64,000 nucleotides of DNA from Actinomycetospora endophytica (GTDB lineage Bacteria; Actinomycetota; Actinomycetes; Mycobacteriales; Pseudonocardiaceae), in contig NZ_JAJNDB010000004.1 of NCBI RefSeq assembly GCF_021026375.1, positions 372,001-436,000 of the forward strand, given 5' to 3'. Each line of letters begins with the position of its first letter. Position 1 is the first letter of the stretch. The translations under genes and the position numbers were made by a program. The notes under the pieces were generated by a model, which had not been told where the DNA came from, ran no database searches, and worked only from the letters and a program-made list of their open reading frames with translations. Shown one piece after another: positions 35,851-45,372 of this stretch.

Positions 35851-38247
35851 ATGGACCACGTGCGCTGGCTGGAGACGCTCTCGTCGCAGGACACGGACGC
35901 CGTCGGGGGAAAGAACTCCTCCCTCGGCGAGATGATCCAGAACCTGGACCGGGCGGGGGTACGCGTGCCGGGCGGGTTCGCGACGACGTCGGAGGCCTAC
36001 CGCGAGTTCCTGGCGGCCAACGGGCTCGACGACCGCATCCGCGAGCTGCTCGACGGCCTCGACGCGAACGGCGACGAACTCGCCCGGGTCGGTGCCGCGA
36101 TCCGCGACGAGTTCGCGAAGGCGGAGTTCCCGGAGGACACCGCGGAAGCGATCCGCCAGGCCTACGCCGAGCTCTCGCGGCGCTACGACACGGACGAGGT
36201 CGACGTCGCCGTCCGCTCCAGCGCCACCGCCGAGGACCTGCCGGACGCGAGCTTCGCCGGTCAGCAGGACACCTACCTCAACATCACCGGCGCCGACGAC
36301 CTGCTCCGGGCCTGCAAGGACTGCTACGCCTCGGTGTTCACCGACCGCGCGATCAGCTACCGCACCGAGCAGGGCTTCGACCACCTGGAACTGGCGCTCT
36401 CGGTGGGCGTGCAGAAGATGGTCCGGTCCGACTCGGGCAGCGCCGGCGTCATGTTCACCCTCGACTCCGACACCGGCTTCCCCGACACGATCGTCATCAA
36501 CGCCGCGTGGGGGCTCGGGGAGAACGTCGTCGGCGGCGAGGTGACGCCCGACCAGTACACGGTCTACAAGCCGTTCCTCGAGAACTCCGCGCTCGTGCCG
36601 ATCCTCGAGAAGACGGTCGGGGCGAAGGAGAAGAAGCTGCGGTACGCCGCTGATCCGGACGCGGCGGGCGACACGACGGAGAACGCCGACACCACCGCCG
36701 ACGAGCGGGCGGCCCTCGTCCTCGGCGACGACGAGATCCTGCAGCTGGCCCGCTGGGGCGCGACGATCGAGGCGCACTACGACCGCCCGATGGACGTCGA
36801 GTGGGCGCGCGACGGCCGCACCGGCGAGCTCTTCGTGGTGCAGGCGCGACCCGAGACGGTGCAGTCGAACGCGGGGGCCGGGACGCTGCAGACCTACACG
36901 CTCGAGCAGAGCGGCGAGGTCGTGGTCGAGGGCCTCGCGATCGGGCAGGCCGTCGCGGCGGGCGCGGTGCAGCGGATCGCGTCGGCCGACGACATCGAGG
37001 AGTTCGTCGAGGGCCGCGTCCTCGTCACGGAGATGACCGACCCGGACTGGGTGCCGATCATGCGCAAGGCCGCGGCGATCGTCACCGACCGCGGCGGGCG
37101 GACCTCGCACGCGGCGATCGTGTCCCGCGAGCTCGGCGTGCCGGCCATCGTCGGGACCCAGGACGCGACGTCCGTGCTCGACGACGGGCGCGAGGTCACC
37201 ATCTCCTGCGTCGAGGGCGACGAGGGCTACGTCTACGACGGGATCCTGGAGTACTCGGTCGAGGACCTGGACCTCGACGGCGTCCCCGAGACGCGGACCC
37301 GGGTGATGATGAACATCGGGAACCCGGCGTCGGCGATGCAGTGGTGGCGGTTGCCCGCGCACGGGATCGGGCTGGCCCGCGTCGAGTACCTCGTCAACAA
37401 CGTGATCAAGGCGCATCCGCTCGCGCTCCTGCACCCGGAGCAGGTCCCCGACGACGACCGCGCGCAGATCGAGGAGCTCACCGCCGGGTACGACGACGGC
37501 GCCGAGTACTTCGTCGACCACCTCGCCCGCGGGATCGGGGTGATCGCGGCCTCGCAGTACCCGGACCCGGTCGTCGTACGGCTCTCGGACTTCAAGACGA
37601 ACGAGTACGCGGGCCTCGTCGGCGGGACGACGTTCGAGCCCGACGAGGAGAACCCGATGCTCGGGTGGCGCGGGGCGTCGCGGTACTACAGCGAGGACTA
37701 CGCCGAGGCCTTCGCGCTCGAGTGCCGGGCGCTCTCGCGGGTGCGGACGACGATGGGGTTCGGCAACGTCGTCGTCATGGTCCCGTTCTGCCGCACCCCC
37801 GAGGAGGCCGACCGGGTCCTCGAGGTGATGGCCGCGAACGGGCTGGAGCGGGGCCGGGACGAGCTGCAGGTGTACGTGATGGCCGAGATCCCGTCGAACA
37901 TCCTGCAGGCCGACGAGTTCTGCGACCGCTTCGACGGCTTCTCGATCGGGTCGAACGACCTCACCCAGCTGACGCTCGGGATCGGGCGCGACGACGACCG
38001 GCTGACGCACCTGTTCGACGAGCGGAACCCGTCGGTCAAGAAGATGATCTCGATGCTCATCGAGGCCGCGCACGCCCGGGACCGCTACGTCGGCATCTGC
38101 GGGCAGGGTCCGAGCGATCATCCCGAACTGGCGGAGTTCCTGGTCGAGCAGGGGATCGACTCGATCTCGCTGAACCCGGACAGCGTGCTCACGGTGATCG
38201 AGCGGGTCGCGGAGGCGGAGAAGCGGACCGGCGGAAGTAGCGGGTGA
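35851..38247 (+). CDS. ppsA: phosphoenolpyruvate synthase (pyruvate, water dikinase)
   Basis: 798 aa from the ATG at 35851, which follows GAGGAGGGAGAGG; the longer frame to 35689 is spurious. Domains in order: ATP-grasp (VGGKNSSLGEMI, VDVAVRSSATAEDLPDASFAGQQDT), phosphohistidine swivel domain with the catalytic His in DRGGRTSHAAIVSREL, and the PEP/pyruvate TIM barrel (VMVPFCRTPEEADRVLEVM, FSIGSNDLTQL, GICGQGPSDHPELAEFL with the catalytic Cys). It converts pyruvate + ATP to PEP + AMP + Pi for gluconeogenesis. The 3' end overlaps the convergent GNAT gene by 59 bp. Confidence 0.92.
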   Translation: MDHVRWLETLSSQDTDAVGGKNSSLGEMIQNLDRAGVRVPGGFATTSEAYREFLAANGLDDRIRELLDGLDANGDELARVGAAIRDEFAKAEFPEDTAEAIRQAYAELSRRYDTDEVDVAVRSSATAEDLPDASFAGQQDTYLNITGADDLLRACKDCYASVFTDRAISYRTEQGFDHLELALSVGVQKMVRSDSGSAGVMFTLDSDTGFPDTIVINAAWGLGENVVGGEVTPDQYTVYKPFLENSALVPILEKTVGAKEKKLRYAADPDAAGDTTENADTTADERAALVLGDDEILQLARWGATIEAHYDRPMDVEWARDGRTGELFVVQARPETVQSNAGAGTLQTYTLEQSGEVVVEGLAIGQAVAAGAVQRIASADDIEEFVEGRVLVTEMTDPDWVPIMRKAAAIVTDRGGRTSHAAIVSRELGVPAIVGTQDATSVLDDGREVTISCVEGDEGYVYDGILEYSVEDLDLDGVPETRTRVMMNIGNPASAMQWWRLPAHGIGLARVEYLVNNVIKAHPLALLHPEQVPDDDRAQIEELTAGYDDGAEYFVDHLARGIGVIAASQYPDPVVVRLSDFKTNEYAGLVGGTTFEPDEENPMLGWRGASRYYSEDYAEAFALECRALSRVRTTMGFGNVVVMVPFCRTPEEADRVLEVMAANGLERGRDELQVYVMAEIPSNILQADEFCDRFDGFSIGSNDLTQLTLGIGRDDDRLTHLFDERNPSVKKMISMLIEAAHARDRYVGICGQGPSDHPELAEFLVEQGIDSISLNPDSVLTVIERVAEAEKRTGGSSG

Positions 38248-38731
38248 CCGGGAGCGCGGCGAACCCGGCGCGCTCGTAGACCCGCCGGGCCGGCGCGTGA
38301 CCGGGATCGCCGCCGGTCTCGACCATGGCCACCGCCACGCCCTGTTCGGCGATCCAGGCGAGCGCGGTCGTCGTCAGGGCCCCGCCGATGCCACGGCGCT
38401 GCGCGGACGGGTCGACGGCGAGCATGACGATCTCGCCGTACGCCTCGCGCACCGTCGCGGCCGCGAACCCGATCACCATCCCGTCGAGCACCGCGCTCCA
38501 CACCGTCGTGGCGGGATCGTCGAGCACGCCCTCGACCGCGCGGCGCTGGGAGTCCCGCCAGTCGGGGTGCAGCACGTCGAACACCCCGGACGGGCCGAGG
38601 ACCCCGCGCAGCGACTCGAACACCGGCTCCCACGCCCGGAGCGACAGCTCGAGCACCGCCTGACGGTCGGCCTCGTCGTACCGGCGCAGCTCCACGTGCC
38701 CACGCTCGCCGTCGGGACCCGTCGTCACCAC
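38189..38731 (-). CDS. GNAT-family N-acetyltransferase
   Basis: 180 aa (GTG at 38731; a second GTG follows directly). The acetyl-CoA-binding motif is LAVDPSAQRRGIGGALTTTAL, preceded by the beta-strand GEIVMLAV, and the fold closes with ARRVYERAGFAALPVTRYFRR. Substrate unknown. The last ~20 codons overlap ppsA on the other strand. Confidence 0.82.
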   Translation of the reverse strand: MVTTGPDGERGHVELRRYDEADRQAVLELSLRAWEPVFESLRGVLGPSGVFDVLHPDWRDSQRRAVEGVLDDPATTVWSAVLDGMVIGFAAATVREAYGEIVMLAVDPSAQRRGIGGALTTTALAWIAEQGVAVAMVETGGDPGHAPARRVYERAGFAALPVTRYFRRSASPPPRPARSP

Positions 38732-38927
38732 CGAATTCCGATGGCCGCCCCGGCCCCGCCGCGCCGTTGATCATCAGCAAACTCGCCTCGGCGGACCATG
38801 CCGTCATGATCACCGGGACCGCATGGTCCTCCCGTCGGCCGGGCGAGAACCATGGAGTCCTGTTGATCATGACGAGGGCGGGCTCCCCGGGTCGCCGAGG
38901 CCGTTTGGTGCGGGCTGCCGGTGATCG
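38732..38927. other. intergenic region with repeated TGATCA palindromes
   Basis: GTTGATCATC (38767), TCATGATCAC (38804) and GTTGATCATGA (38862) each contain ATGATCA or TGATCAT. An inverted pair GGACCATGC...GCATGGTCC spans the middle one. No ORF. Related TGATCATG words recur at 63196 and 63228. Function unknown. Confidence 0.35.
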
Positions 38928-39302
38928 TCAGGCGATCCACGGCGGCACGGTCGGCTCCCGTCCGGGTCCGCCGGCGACGTCCGCGCCCCGGCCGGTGACG
39001 ATCGCGGTGAGTCCGCTCGCCGGATCGGCCGCGATCTGACGGGTGCGCCCGGCCGCGAGCACGAGGGTGTCCCCGACGGCGAGTTCGATCCGCTCGCCGT
39101 CGACGGTGACGGCGGCCGACCCGGTGAGCACCGTCCAGATCTGCTCGGCGTCCATCACGTGGACCGGCCCGGTGGCGCCGGGCGCCATCTCCACCTGCCA
39201 GAGCGCCTGGATGCTGCCGCCGAGGGCGGGTGAGGCGTAGGTCGTCATCGTCGCGTTCGGGGTCTCGACCCGACGGGCGTGATGGCGGCGGACCAGGGTC
39301 AT
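38928..39302 (-). CDS. small cupin-domain protein
   Basis: 124 aa. Single cupin barrel: GATGPVHVMDAEQIWTVLTGSAAVTVDGE (motif 1 with few metal ligands) and LAVGDTLVLAAGRTRQI (motif 2). It may be a non-catalytic sugar- or antibiotic-binding cupin. Divergent from a MarR gene that likely regulates it. Confidence 0.75.
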   Translation of the reverse strand: MTLVRRHHARRVETPNATMTTYASPALGGSIQALWQVEMAPGATGPVHVMDAEQIWTVLTGSAAVTVDGERIELAVGDTLVLAAGRTRQIAADPASGLTAIVTGRGADVAGGPGREPTVPPWIA

Positions 39303-39384
39303 GGCATCTCCTGCCGTTGGTCGTCAACGTGGTTGTCCAATAACATAAACCAGGTTGTCTATCGTGGCCAGGGTGAGCACACCG
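39303..39384. promoter_or_regulatory. divergent cupin/marR promoter region with operator-like repeats
   Basis: CGTTG GTCGT CAACG palindrome (39315-39329) next to the cupin start, and direct repeats GGTTGTC at 39331-39337 and 39353-39359, 22 bp apart. It is AT-rich relative to its surroundings (CAATAACATAAA). Likely MarR binding region. Confidence 0.45.
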
Positions 39385-39840
39385 ATGTCCGGGGCCGAGC
39401 TGGCGTTCCGTCTGTTCGGGGCCTTCCGGTCCCTGGTCGACGACCTCCACGACGAGCTCGCGCGACGTGGCCACCCCGCGGTCCGCCCGGCCCACGGATT
39501 CGCACTCCAGGCGATCGGGGCGCGGGGTGCGACCGCCACTGAGCTCGGGGTCCGGCTCGGGGTGTCGAAGCAGGCGGCGGGCAAGACGGTCGACGGGCTC
39601 GCAGCGCTGGGATACGTCGAGCGCACCGCCGACCCCACGGATGCACGCCGCAAGATCGTCGTCGTGACGCCGGCGGGCCGTGAGGTGCTCCGGCTGTCGG
39701 TGGAGATCTTCGAACGACTCCGGGCCGAGCGCGAGCGCGACGTCGGCGTCACGCGCATGCGCGAGATGGAGGCGGCGCTGCGCGGGCTCGACTCCGCAGG
39801 AGCCCCGCGGGTGGACGCCTCGGCGTGGCTGTCCAGCTGA
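39385..39840 (+). CDS. MarR-family regulator
   Basis: 151 aa from the ATG at 39385. Winged HTH: TATELGVRLGVSKQAAGKTVDGLAALGYVERTADPTDARRKIVVVTPAG, with the wing Asp-x-Arg typical of MarR. Dimerisation helices lie at both ends. Divergent from the cupin gene. Confidence 0.85.
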   Translation: MSGAELAFRLFGAFRSLVDDLHDELARRGHPAVRPAHGFALQAIGARGATATELGVRLGVSKQAAGKTVDGLAALGYVERTADPTDARRKIVVVTPAGREVLRLSVEIFERLRAERERDVGVTRMREMEAALRGLDSAGAPRVDASAWLSS

Positions 39841-39960
39841 GACCCGTTGCCCACGCGAAGCACCACAACTCCGCGAACGCGGCGTAGAGACTTGTCAAAC
39901 TCCGTACTTGCGGTGAGAGTGGACCGTGACCGCCATCACGACCCGCAGGGGAGCGACCAC

Positions 39961-41439
39961 GTGACCGCCATTGCCGACGCTCGCACCGAGCTCGACCGCA
40001 CCAGGTTCTTCATCAACGGCGAGTGGGTCGAGCCGCGCGGCACGGAGACCCACCGGGCCGTTGAGGCCGCGACCGGGGAGCTCCTCGGCGAGGCGGCGCT
40101 CGGCACCGACGCCGACATCGACGCCGCCGTCCGCGCCGCCCGCTCCGCCCTGGACGAGGGCCCCTGGGGCCGGACCGCGGTCGCCGAGCGCGTGGACTTC
40201 ATGCTCCGCTTCGCCGACGCGCTCGACGCCCGCGCCGAGAGCACCAGCCGCCTGGTCAGCCAGGAGAACGGCATGCCGATCACGCTGTCGTCGGCCTTCA
40301 ACGGTGCCGCGCCCGCCGGGCTGCTGCGCATGTACGCCCAGGTCATCCAGAACACCGAGCTCGAGTCCGTGCGGCCCAGCACCGGCGTCGACGGCGCGAC
40401 GATCGTCCGTCGGGAGCCCGTGGGTGTCGTCGGCGCCATCACGCCGTGGAACTACCCGCAGGCCCTGGCGATGTTCAAGCTCGCCCCGGCCCTCGCGGCC
40501 GGCTGCACCGTGGTGCTCAAGCCCTCGCCCGAGACCGCGCTCGACACCTACATCTTCGCCGACGTGGCCCGCGAGATCGGCCTGCCGCCCGGCGTCCTGA
40601 ACATCGTCCTCGCCGGCCGCGAGGCGGGCGCGTCGCTCGTGTCCCACCCCGGCGTCGACAAGATCGCCTTCACCGGCTCCACCGCCGCCGGGCGCATCAT
40701 CGGCGCCGAGTGCGGCCGCCTGATCCGCCGCTGCACCCTCGAGCTCGGCGGCAAGTCCGCGTCGATCTTCCTCGAGGACGGTGACCTCAACACGTTCCTC
40801 GCCGCGATGCCGACGTCGTCGTTCATGAACAACGCGCAGACCTGCACCACGGCCTCGCGCATCCTCGCGCCGCGCTCGCGCTACGACGAGGTCGTCGAGG
40901 CCGTCGCGCAGTTCTCCCGCGAGCAGGTCGTCGGCAACCCGCTCGACCCGGCCACCACCGTCGGGCCGATGGCGTCGCAGACCCACCTCAACCGGGTCCT
41001 CGGCTACATCGACGTGGGCCGCAACTCCTCGGCCCGCCTGGTCACCGGCGGCGGCCGCGGCGAGCACGACCGCGGCTGGTTCGTCGAGCCCACCGTCTTC
41101 GCCGACGTGGACAACAACGACCAGCTCGCCCGCGAGGAGGTGTTCGGACCGGTCTTCGCCGTCATCCCGTTCGACTCCGACGACGAGGCCGTGCGCATCG
41201 CCAACGACTCGAACTACGGACTGGGCGGCTCGGTGTACTCGGCCGACGAGGAGCGCGGGCTGAACGTGGCCCGTCGCATCCGCACCGGCACGATCGGCGT
41301 GAACCGCTACGACATCGACCTCGGGGCTCCCTTCGGCGGAATGAAGGACTCCGGGATCGGCCGTGAGCTCGGGCCCGAGGGGATCAACAACTACCTCGAG
41401 TACAAGTCGATCTACGCGCCGGCCAGCAAGCTCGGCTGA
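39961..41439 (+). CDS. aldehyde dehydrogenase (NAD(P)+)
   Basis: 492 aa from the GTG at 39961 (GGGGAG upstream). ALDH superfamily motifs: GAITPWNYPQALAMFKLAPALAAG (cofactor), FTGSTAAGR, ELGGKSASIF with the catalytic Glu and NNAQTCTTASRI with the catalytic Cys, EEVFGPV and FGGMKDSGIGRELG. The usual NQGQ-x-C around the nucleophile reads NNAQTC. The cluster with an acyl-CoA ligase suggests aldehyde-to-acid-to-CoA catabolism, but that is inference. Confidence 0.9.
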   Translation: MTAIADARTELDRTRFFINGEWVEPRGTETHRAVEAATGELLGEAALGTDADIDAAVRAARSALDEGPWGRTAVAERVDFMLRFADALDARAESTSRLVSQENGMPITLSSAFNGAAPAGLLRMYAQVIQNTELESVRPSTGVDGATIVRREPVGVVGAITPWNYPQALAMFKLAPALAAGCTVVLKPSPETALDTYIFADVAREIGLPPGVLNIVLAGREAGASLVSHPGVDKIAFTGSTAAGRIIGAECGRLIRRCTLELGGKSASIFLEDGDLNTFLAAMPTSSFMNNAQTCTTASRILAPRSRYDEVVEAVAQFSREQVVGNPLDPATTVGPMASQTHLNRVLGYIDVGRNSSARLVTGGGRGEHDRGWFVEPTVFADVDNNDQLAREEVFGPVFAVIPFDSDDEAVRIANDSNYGLGGSVYSADEERGLNVARRIRTGTIGVNRYDIDLGAPFGGMKDSGIGRELGPEGINNYLEYKSIYAPASKLG

Positions 41440-41505
41440 CGCGCACATGCTGCACGCCGGGTCCGGATCTTGTGGCCGGGCCCGGCGAGCGGTGTGATCC
41501 AGGTC

Positions 41506-41751
41506 ATGAACGAGTGGATCGCCGAGGTCGGCGCCGAGAACGCGGAACTGCTGGCCACGCGCAGCCGCACGGCCGTGCTCGCCTCCGAGTACCGCCCGAA
41601 GGACCTCGGCGACGGTCGCGTCTCCTACTCGAAGCGCGCGCTGGGCGCCGCCCGCGAGCTCTCCGAGGAGGAGGAGGGCGCGATCACCGAGGACGGTGAC
41701 GGGCTGCGGGTCTGGGTCGGCGACGACGCGTTCGACCTCGACGAGGTCTGA
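41506..41751 (+). CDS. small acidic hypothetical protein
   Basis: 81 aa from the ATG at 41506. Strongly acidic C-terminal half (ELSEEEEGAITEDGDGLRVWVGDDAFDLDEV). Good codon bias. No family recognised. It ends 3 bp before the stop of the convergent ligase gene. Confidence 0.55.
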   Translation: MNEWIAEVGAENAELLATRSRTAVLASEYRPKDLGDGRVSYSKRALGAARELSEEEEGAITEDGDGLRVWVGDDAFDLDEV

Positions 41752-41754
41752 CCC

Positions 41755-43326
41755 TCAGGGCACCGCGACGGCCTCGTGCCGGGCGCGGAGCTCGCGCTTG
41801 AGCACCTTCCCGGCGCCGGAGATCGGGAGGGCCTCGACGAACTCCACGGTGCGCGGCGCCTTGTACCCGGCGATCCGGGCCTTCACGTGCGCCCGCAGCG
41901 TGTCGGCGTCGACCGAGGCGCCGACGGCGGGCACGACCACCGCGTGCACCCGCTCGCCCCACTCGTCGTCGGGAACCCCGATGACCGCGCACGACGCGAC
42001 GGCGGGGTGCCCGGCCAAGGCGTTCTCGACCTCGGCCGAGTACACGTTCTCCCCGCCGCTGACGATCATGTCCTTGATGCGGTCGACGACGAACACGTAG
42101 CCCGCGTCGTCCATGTAGCCGCCGTCGCCGGTGTGCATCCAGCCGTCGCGCACCGCCGCCGCGGTCTCCTCGGGGCGGTTCCAGTAGCCGGCCATCACGT
42201 GCCCGCCCCGCGAGACGATCTCGCCGACCGTCCCGCGCGGCACCTCGCGGTCCTCCTCGTCGACGATCCGCACCTCCGCGTGAGGCGCGGACCGGCCGGC
42301 GGAGCGGCGCAGGCGCTCGACGTCGTGGTCGGCCGGCAGGAGCAGCGTGGTCACGGGGGAGAGCTCGGTCATCCCGTAGGCCTGGGTGAACGCGACGCCG
42401 GGCAGTCGCGCTGCCGCCCGGGCGAGCACGGCCTGCGAGATGGGCGAGGCGCCGTACACGAGGTTGCGCAGGCTGGAGACGTCCGCGTCGCGCGTGGTCG
42501 GGTCGTCGACCAGTATCTGGATCATCGTCGGGACGAGCACCGCGTCGGTCACCCGGTGCGCCTCGATCGCCCGGACCACCCCGAGGGGCGTGAACGACGG
42601 GACGATCACGTGGCTCCCGCCGAGCGCGTTGCGGGCGACCCACGGGGAGCAGCCGGCTATGTGGAACATCGGTGCGGCGTGCAGAGAGCGCCCGCCGGGG
42701 ACCACGAAGGACCCGGCTGCAGCTGAGCCGACCGCCGAGGTCGTCAGGTTGGTGTGGGTGAGCACGACGCCCTTCGGCACCCCCGTGGTCCCGCCGGTGT
42801 AGAAGATGCCGAAGGGGTCGTCGCCGCCGCGCCCGGCGTCGGGGGCCGGGCGGCTCGCGGCGATCATCGCCTCGGCCGGGATCAGGCCCTCCACGGTCGG
42901 CCCCTCGCCCCAGTGCAGGACGTGGCGGAGTCCGGGCGCGTCGTCGCGGATCTCCGGCACCATCCCGACGAACGCGTCGTCGACGACCAGGATCTCCACC
43001 CCGGCGTCGGCCAGCGAGAACGCGATCTCGGCGGGGCTCCACCGCACGTTCACGGGCGTCACGACCCCGCCCGCCCACGGGACCGCGAGCAGGTACTCGT
43101 GATACCGGTCGGAGTTCAGCGCCAGCATCGCGACCCGCCCGCCCGCGGGCAGCCCGAGGTCCAGCAGGACCGCGGCGAGGCGCGCGACCCGGTCGTGGCT
43201 CTCCGCCCAGGTACGCACCCGGTCGCCGAAGATCGTGGCGGGCAGGTCGGGCGTCTCGCGGGCGGCGCGGTGGAGGCCCTGGGTGAGGTACATCGACGGC
43301 TCCTCGAACGACATGACGGCCGTCAC
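41755..43326 (-). CDS. AMP-dependent acyl-CoA synthetase/ligase
   Basis: 523 aa (an ATG at 43314 is the alternative start). ANL-superfamily motifs: FYTGGTTGVPKGVVLTH (P-loop A3), AYGMTELSPV (A5), GWMHTGDGGYMDDAGYVFVVDRIKDMIVSGGENVYSAEVE (A7-A8, read in parts) and the terminal catalytic Lys in ISGAGKVLKRELR. It activates a carboxylic acid to its CoA thioester; chain length is not evident. Divergent from a GntR gene. Confidence 0.88.
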   Translation of the reverse strand: MTAVMSFEEPSMYLTQGLHRAARETPDLPATIFGDRVRTWAESHDRVARLAAVLLDLGLPAGGRVAMLALNSDRYHEYLLAVPWAGGVVTPVNVRWSPAEIAFSLADAGVEILVVDDAFVGMVPEIRDDAPGLRHVLHWGEGPTVEGLIPAEAMIAASRPAPDAGRGGDDPFGIFYTGGTTGVPKGVVLTHTNLTTSAVGSAAAGSFVVPGGRSLHAAPMFHIAGCSPWVARNALGGSHVIVPSFTPLGVVRAIEAHRVTDAVLVPTMIQILVDDPTTRDADVSSLRNLVYGASPISQAVLARAAARLPGVAFTQAYGMTELSPVTTLLLPADHDVERLRRSAGRSAPHAEVRIVDEEDREVPRGTVGEIVSRGGHVMAGYWNRPEETAAAVRDGWMHTGDGGYMDDAGYVFVVDRIKDMIVSGGENVYSAEVENALAGHPAVASCAVIGVPDDEWGERVHAVVVPAVGASVDADTLRAHVKARIAGYKAPRTVEFVEALPISGAGKVLKRELRARHEAVAVP

Positions 43327-43407
43327 ATCGTCACCACCCGTCGTCCGGTTCGGGAGCCCCCGTCACCCGGTCGGCCCAGTGACCGCTCGGTGATCGACCC
43401 GTCGCGC

Positions 43408-43420
43408 ATCGTTCAACGAT
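43408..43420. promoter_or_regulatory. GntR/FCD-type operator candidate
   Basis: ATCGTTCAACGAT, a palindrome centred on C, fits the TNGT-N3-ACNA pattern seen at FadR/FCD-subfamily sites. It lies between the divergent ligase (start 43326) and GntR gene (start 43457). Confidence 0.5.
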
Positions 43421-43456
43421 CCGGCATGGGGACGTCAGGTCGGTAGGCTGATTCGC

Positions 43457-44176
43457 GTGACCGTCGCCGCCGACCCGGACCAGGCCGCCCGCGCCGCGCT
43501 GGAGGCGCTGTCGACCGCGCGGGTCGCGCAGACCTCGTCGACGGCCGAGCGGGTCGCCGACGCGTTGCGCGAGCAGGTCGTCGAGGGTCGGCTGCTGCCC
43601 GGGGTACGGCTGGGCGAGCAGTCGTTCTGCGACGCGATGCGGGTCTCGCGCAACACGCTGCGCGAGGCGTTCAGCCAGCTGGTCGCGGAGCGGATCCTGG
43701 TGCGCGAGGCCCACCGCGGGGTCTTCGTGACGACGCCGGGTGTCGCGGACGTGCACGACGTCTACCGGTCCCGACGCATCGTCGAACCCGCCGCGGTGCG
43801 CCACGGGGAGAACGCCCGCGACGAGGCCGCGGTCTCCCGGGTACGGGACGCCGTCGAGGAGGGCCGGGCCGCCGCCGGCCGCGAGGACTGGGCCGGCGTC
43901 GCCGACGCCAACCAGCACTTCCACCGTGCGCTGGTCGGGCTCGCCGGCAGCACCCGGCTCGACCAGCAGATGGACCTGCTGCTCGCCGAGATGCGGCTGA
44001 CGTTCCACCGCATGGGCACCCACCGCGACTTCCACGAGCCCTACCTGGAGCGCAACGACGCCGTCGCGACCCTCGTCGAGCGCGGGGAGCTCGAGGAGGC
44101 CGCCCGGGAGGTCGCCGACTACCTCGCCGACGCCGAGACGCGGATCATCGCGTCGCTCAGTGGAGCACGGACCTGA
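43457..44176 (+). CDS. GntR-family regulator, FadR/FCD subfamily
   Basis: 239 aa. N-terminal winged HTH (AERVADALREQVVEGRLLPGVRLGEQSFCDAMRVSRNTLREAFSQL, residues ~30-75) and an all-helical FCD effector domain with histidines in HFHRALVGLAG and the preceding YRSRRIVEPAAVR. It probably represses the divergent acyl-CoA ligase. Its end overlaps the next convergent gene by 20 bp. Confidence 0.85.
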   Translation: MTVAADPDQAARAALEALSTARVAQTSSTAERVADALREQVVEGRLLPGVRLGEQSFCDAMRVSRNTLREAFSQLVAERILVREAHRGVFVTTPGVADVHDVYRSRRIVEPAAVRHGENARDEAAVSRVRDAVEEGRAAAGREDWAGVADANQHFHRALVGLAGSTRLDQQMDLLLAEMRLTFHRMGTHRDFHEPYLERNDAVATLVERGELEEAAREVADYLADAETRIIASLSGART

Positions 44177-45227
44177 CCACCGCCGCGTGCTCGCGCAGCG
44201 TCTCCGCCGGGTCCTCGCCGGGCTGACGACCGAACCCGCAGTACATCGCGACCCCGAAGTCGTGGAGGTAGCGCGATGCGGTGACGTGCCGGCGGCGCAG
44301 CCCCTGCTCGCCGTCGAGCGGGAGCACGATCCCGAGGAAGACGCGGGTCCCGGGCACGTGCAGGCCGTCGAGCGGCGCGAAGAACGCCTCGTCCTCGCTG
44401 CGCAGGTAGCGGGGCCCGGCGAGGTGCAGCCAGTCCAACGGGCGGCCGGCGTGGGCACGGGCGTGGTTGGCCATCCGTACGAGCAGCCCCATGTCGCGCG
44501 CCTCGAACATCGGCCACTCCGGGAAGGTGCCGTAGCAGAGGTGCAGGCCGAGCAGGACCTCCTCGGGGATGTGCGGCGCCAGGCGCGACCACGGCCCGCC
44601 GAACCGGTCCCACGCGCCCGCGACGCCGCCCTCGGTCCAGCCGAGCACCTGCTCGAGGTCGAGCACCTCGTAGGCCATGTCGATCTGGATCGCGAGGTCG
44701 TTCGCCGGGACCGCCGCGAGCACCTGGTCGATCGAGCGCCGCGTCAGGTCCTCCAGCGCGGGCCCGACGATCTCCCAGTCCCGGGCGTAGTGGTCCTTGA
44801 AGGCGCCGCTGAACACGCTCGACGGGGCGGGGAAGTTCACCTGGAACCGCTGGTCGGCCGGGATCACCCCCTCGGAGCGCAGCCGGCGGAAGATCTCGTA
44901 GGACTCCAGCATCGGAGGGACGCGCGGCCAGGCGTCGAACCGCAGCGCGTCGACGCCGTCGTGCACGGTCAGCCGTGCGGTCTCGTAGGCGTGGCGCGCG
45001 CGGCCGGTGGGTGACGCCGTCGGCTCGAGCATCCGGATGTCGGGGTGCGGCTCGAGCAGCCGGGTCCGGTCGAAGCCGACCCACGCACCCAACGGGCCCG
45101 CCTCGCCGTCGGGAAGGGCCGGGACGAGGTCGGCGACGAGCCCGGCGCCGGCGCGCAGCCCCTCCTCGGCCGACGACGTCGGCAGGCTGCCGACCAGCAG
45201 CAGTTCGCTCGTCACCCGTCCGGTCAC
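44157..45227 (-). CDS. MetE/UROD-superfamily-like protein
   Basis: 356 aa from the GTG at 45227 (GGAGGGAG eight bases upstream). A TIM-barrel character is suggested by LLLVGSLPTSSAEEGL at the start, VNFPAPSSVFSG, IQIDMAYEVL, GLHLCYGTFPEWPMFEARDM and YCGFGRQPGEDPAETLREH. The last two blocks recall the Zn-site regions of cobalamin-independent methionine synthase and uroporphyrinogen decarboxylase relatives. The length is less than half that of MetE. The reaction is unknown. Confidence 0.5.
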   Translation of the reverse strand: MTGRVTSELLLVGSLPTSSAEEGLRAGAGLVADLVPALPDGEAGPLGAWVGFDRTRLLEPHPDIRMLEPTASPTGRARHAYETARLTVHDGVDALRFDAWPRVPPMLESYEIFRRLRSEGVIPADQRFQVNFPAPSSVFSGAFKDHYARDWEIVGPALEDLTRRSIDQVLAAVPANDLAIQIDMAYEVLDLEQVLGWTEGGVAGAWDRFGGPWSRLAPHIPEEVLLGLHLCYGTFPEWPMFEARDMGLLVRMANHARAHAGRPLDWLHLAGPRYLRSEDEAFFAPLDGLHVPGTRVFLGIVLPLDGEQGLRRRHVTASRYLHDFGVAMYCGFGRQPGEDPAETLREHAAVVRSVLH

Positions 45228-45372
45228 GCCGGCTCCCTCCGCTCGTGGGACCAGTTCTCGTCGAAACCGTTGCAGTGTGCTCCCCACGGCGATCTCCTGG
45301 CGCCGCGGTTGAACCGTTCGGCCGCGTGCTTCGTGTCCTCGGGCAGGAACCCGCCGACCAGAGGACGTGGCC

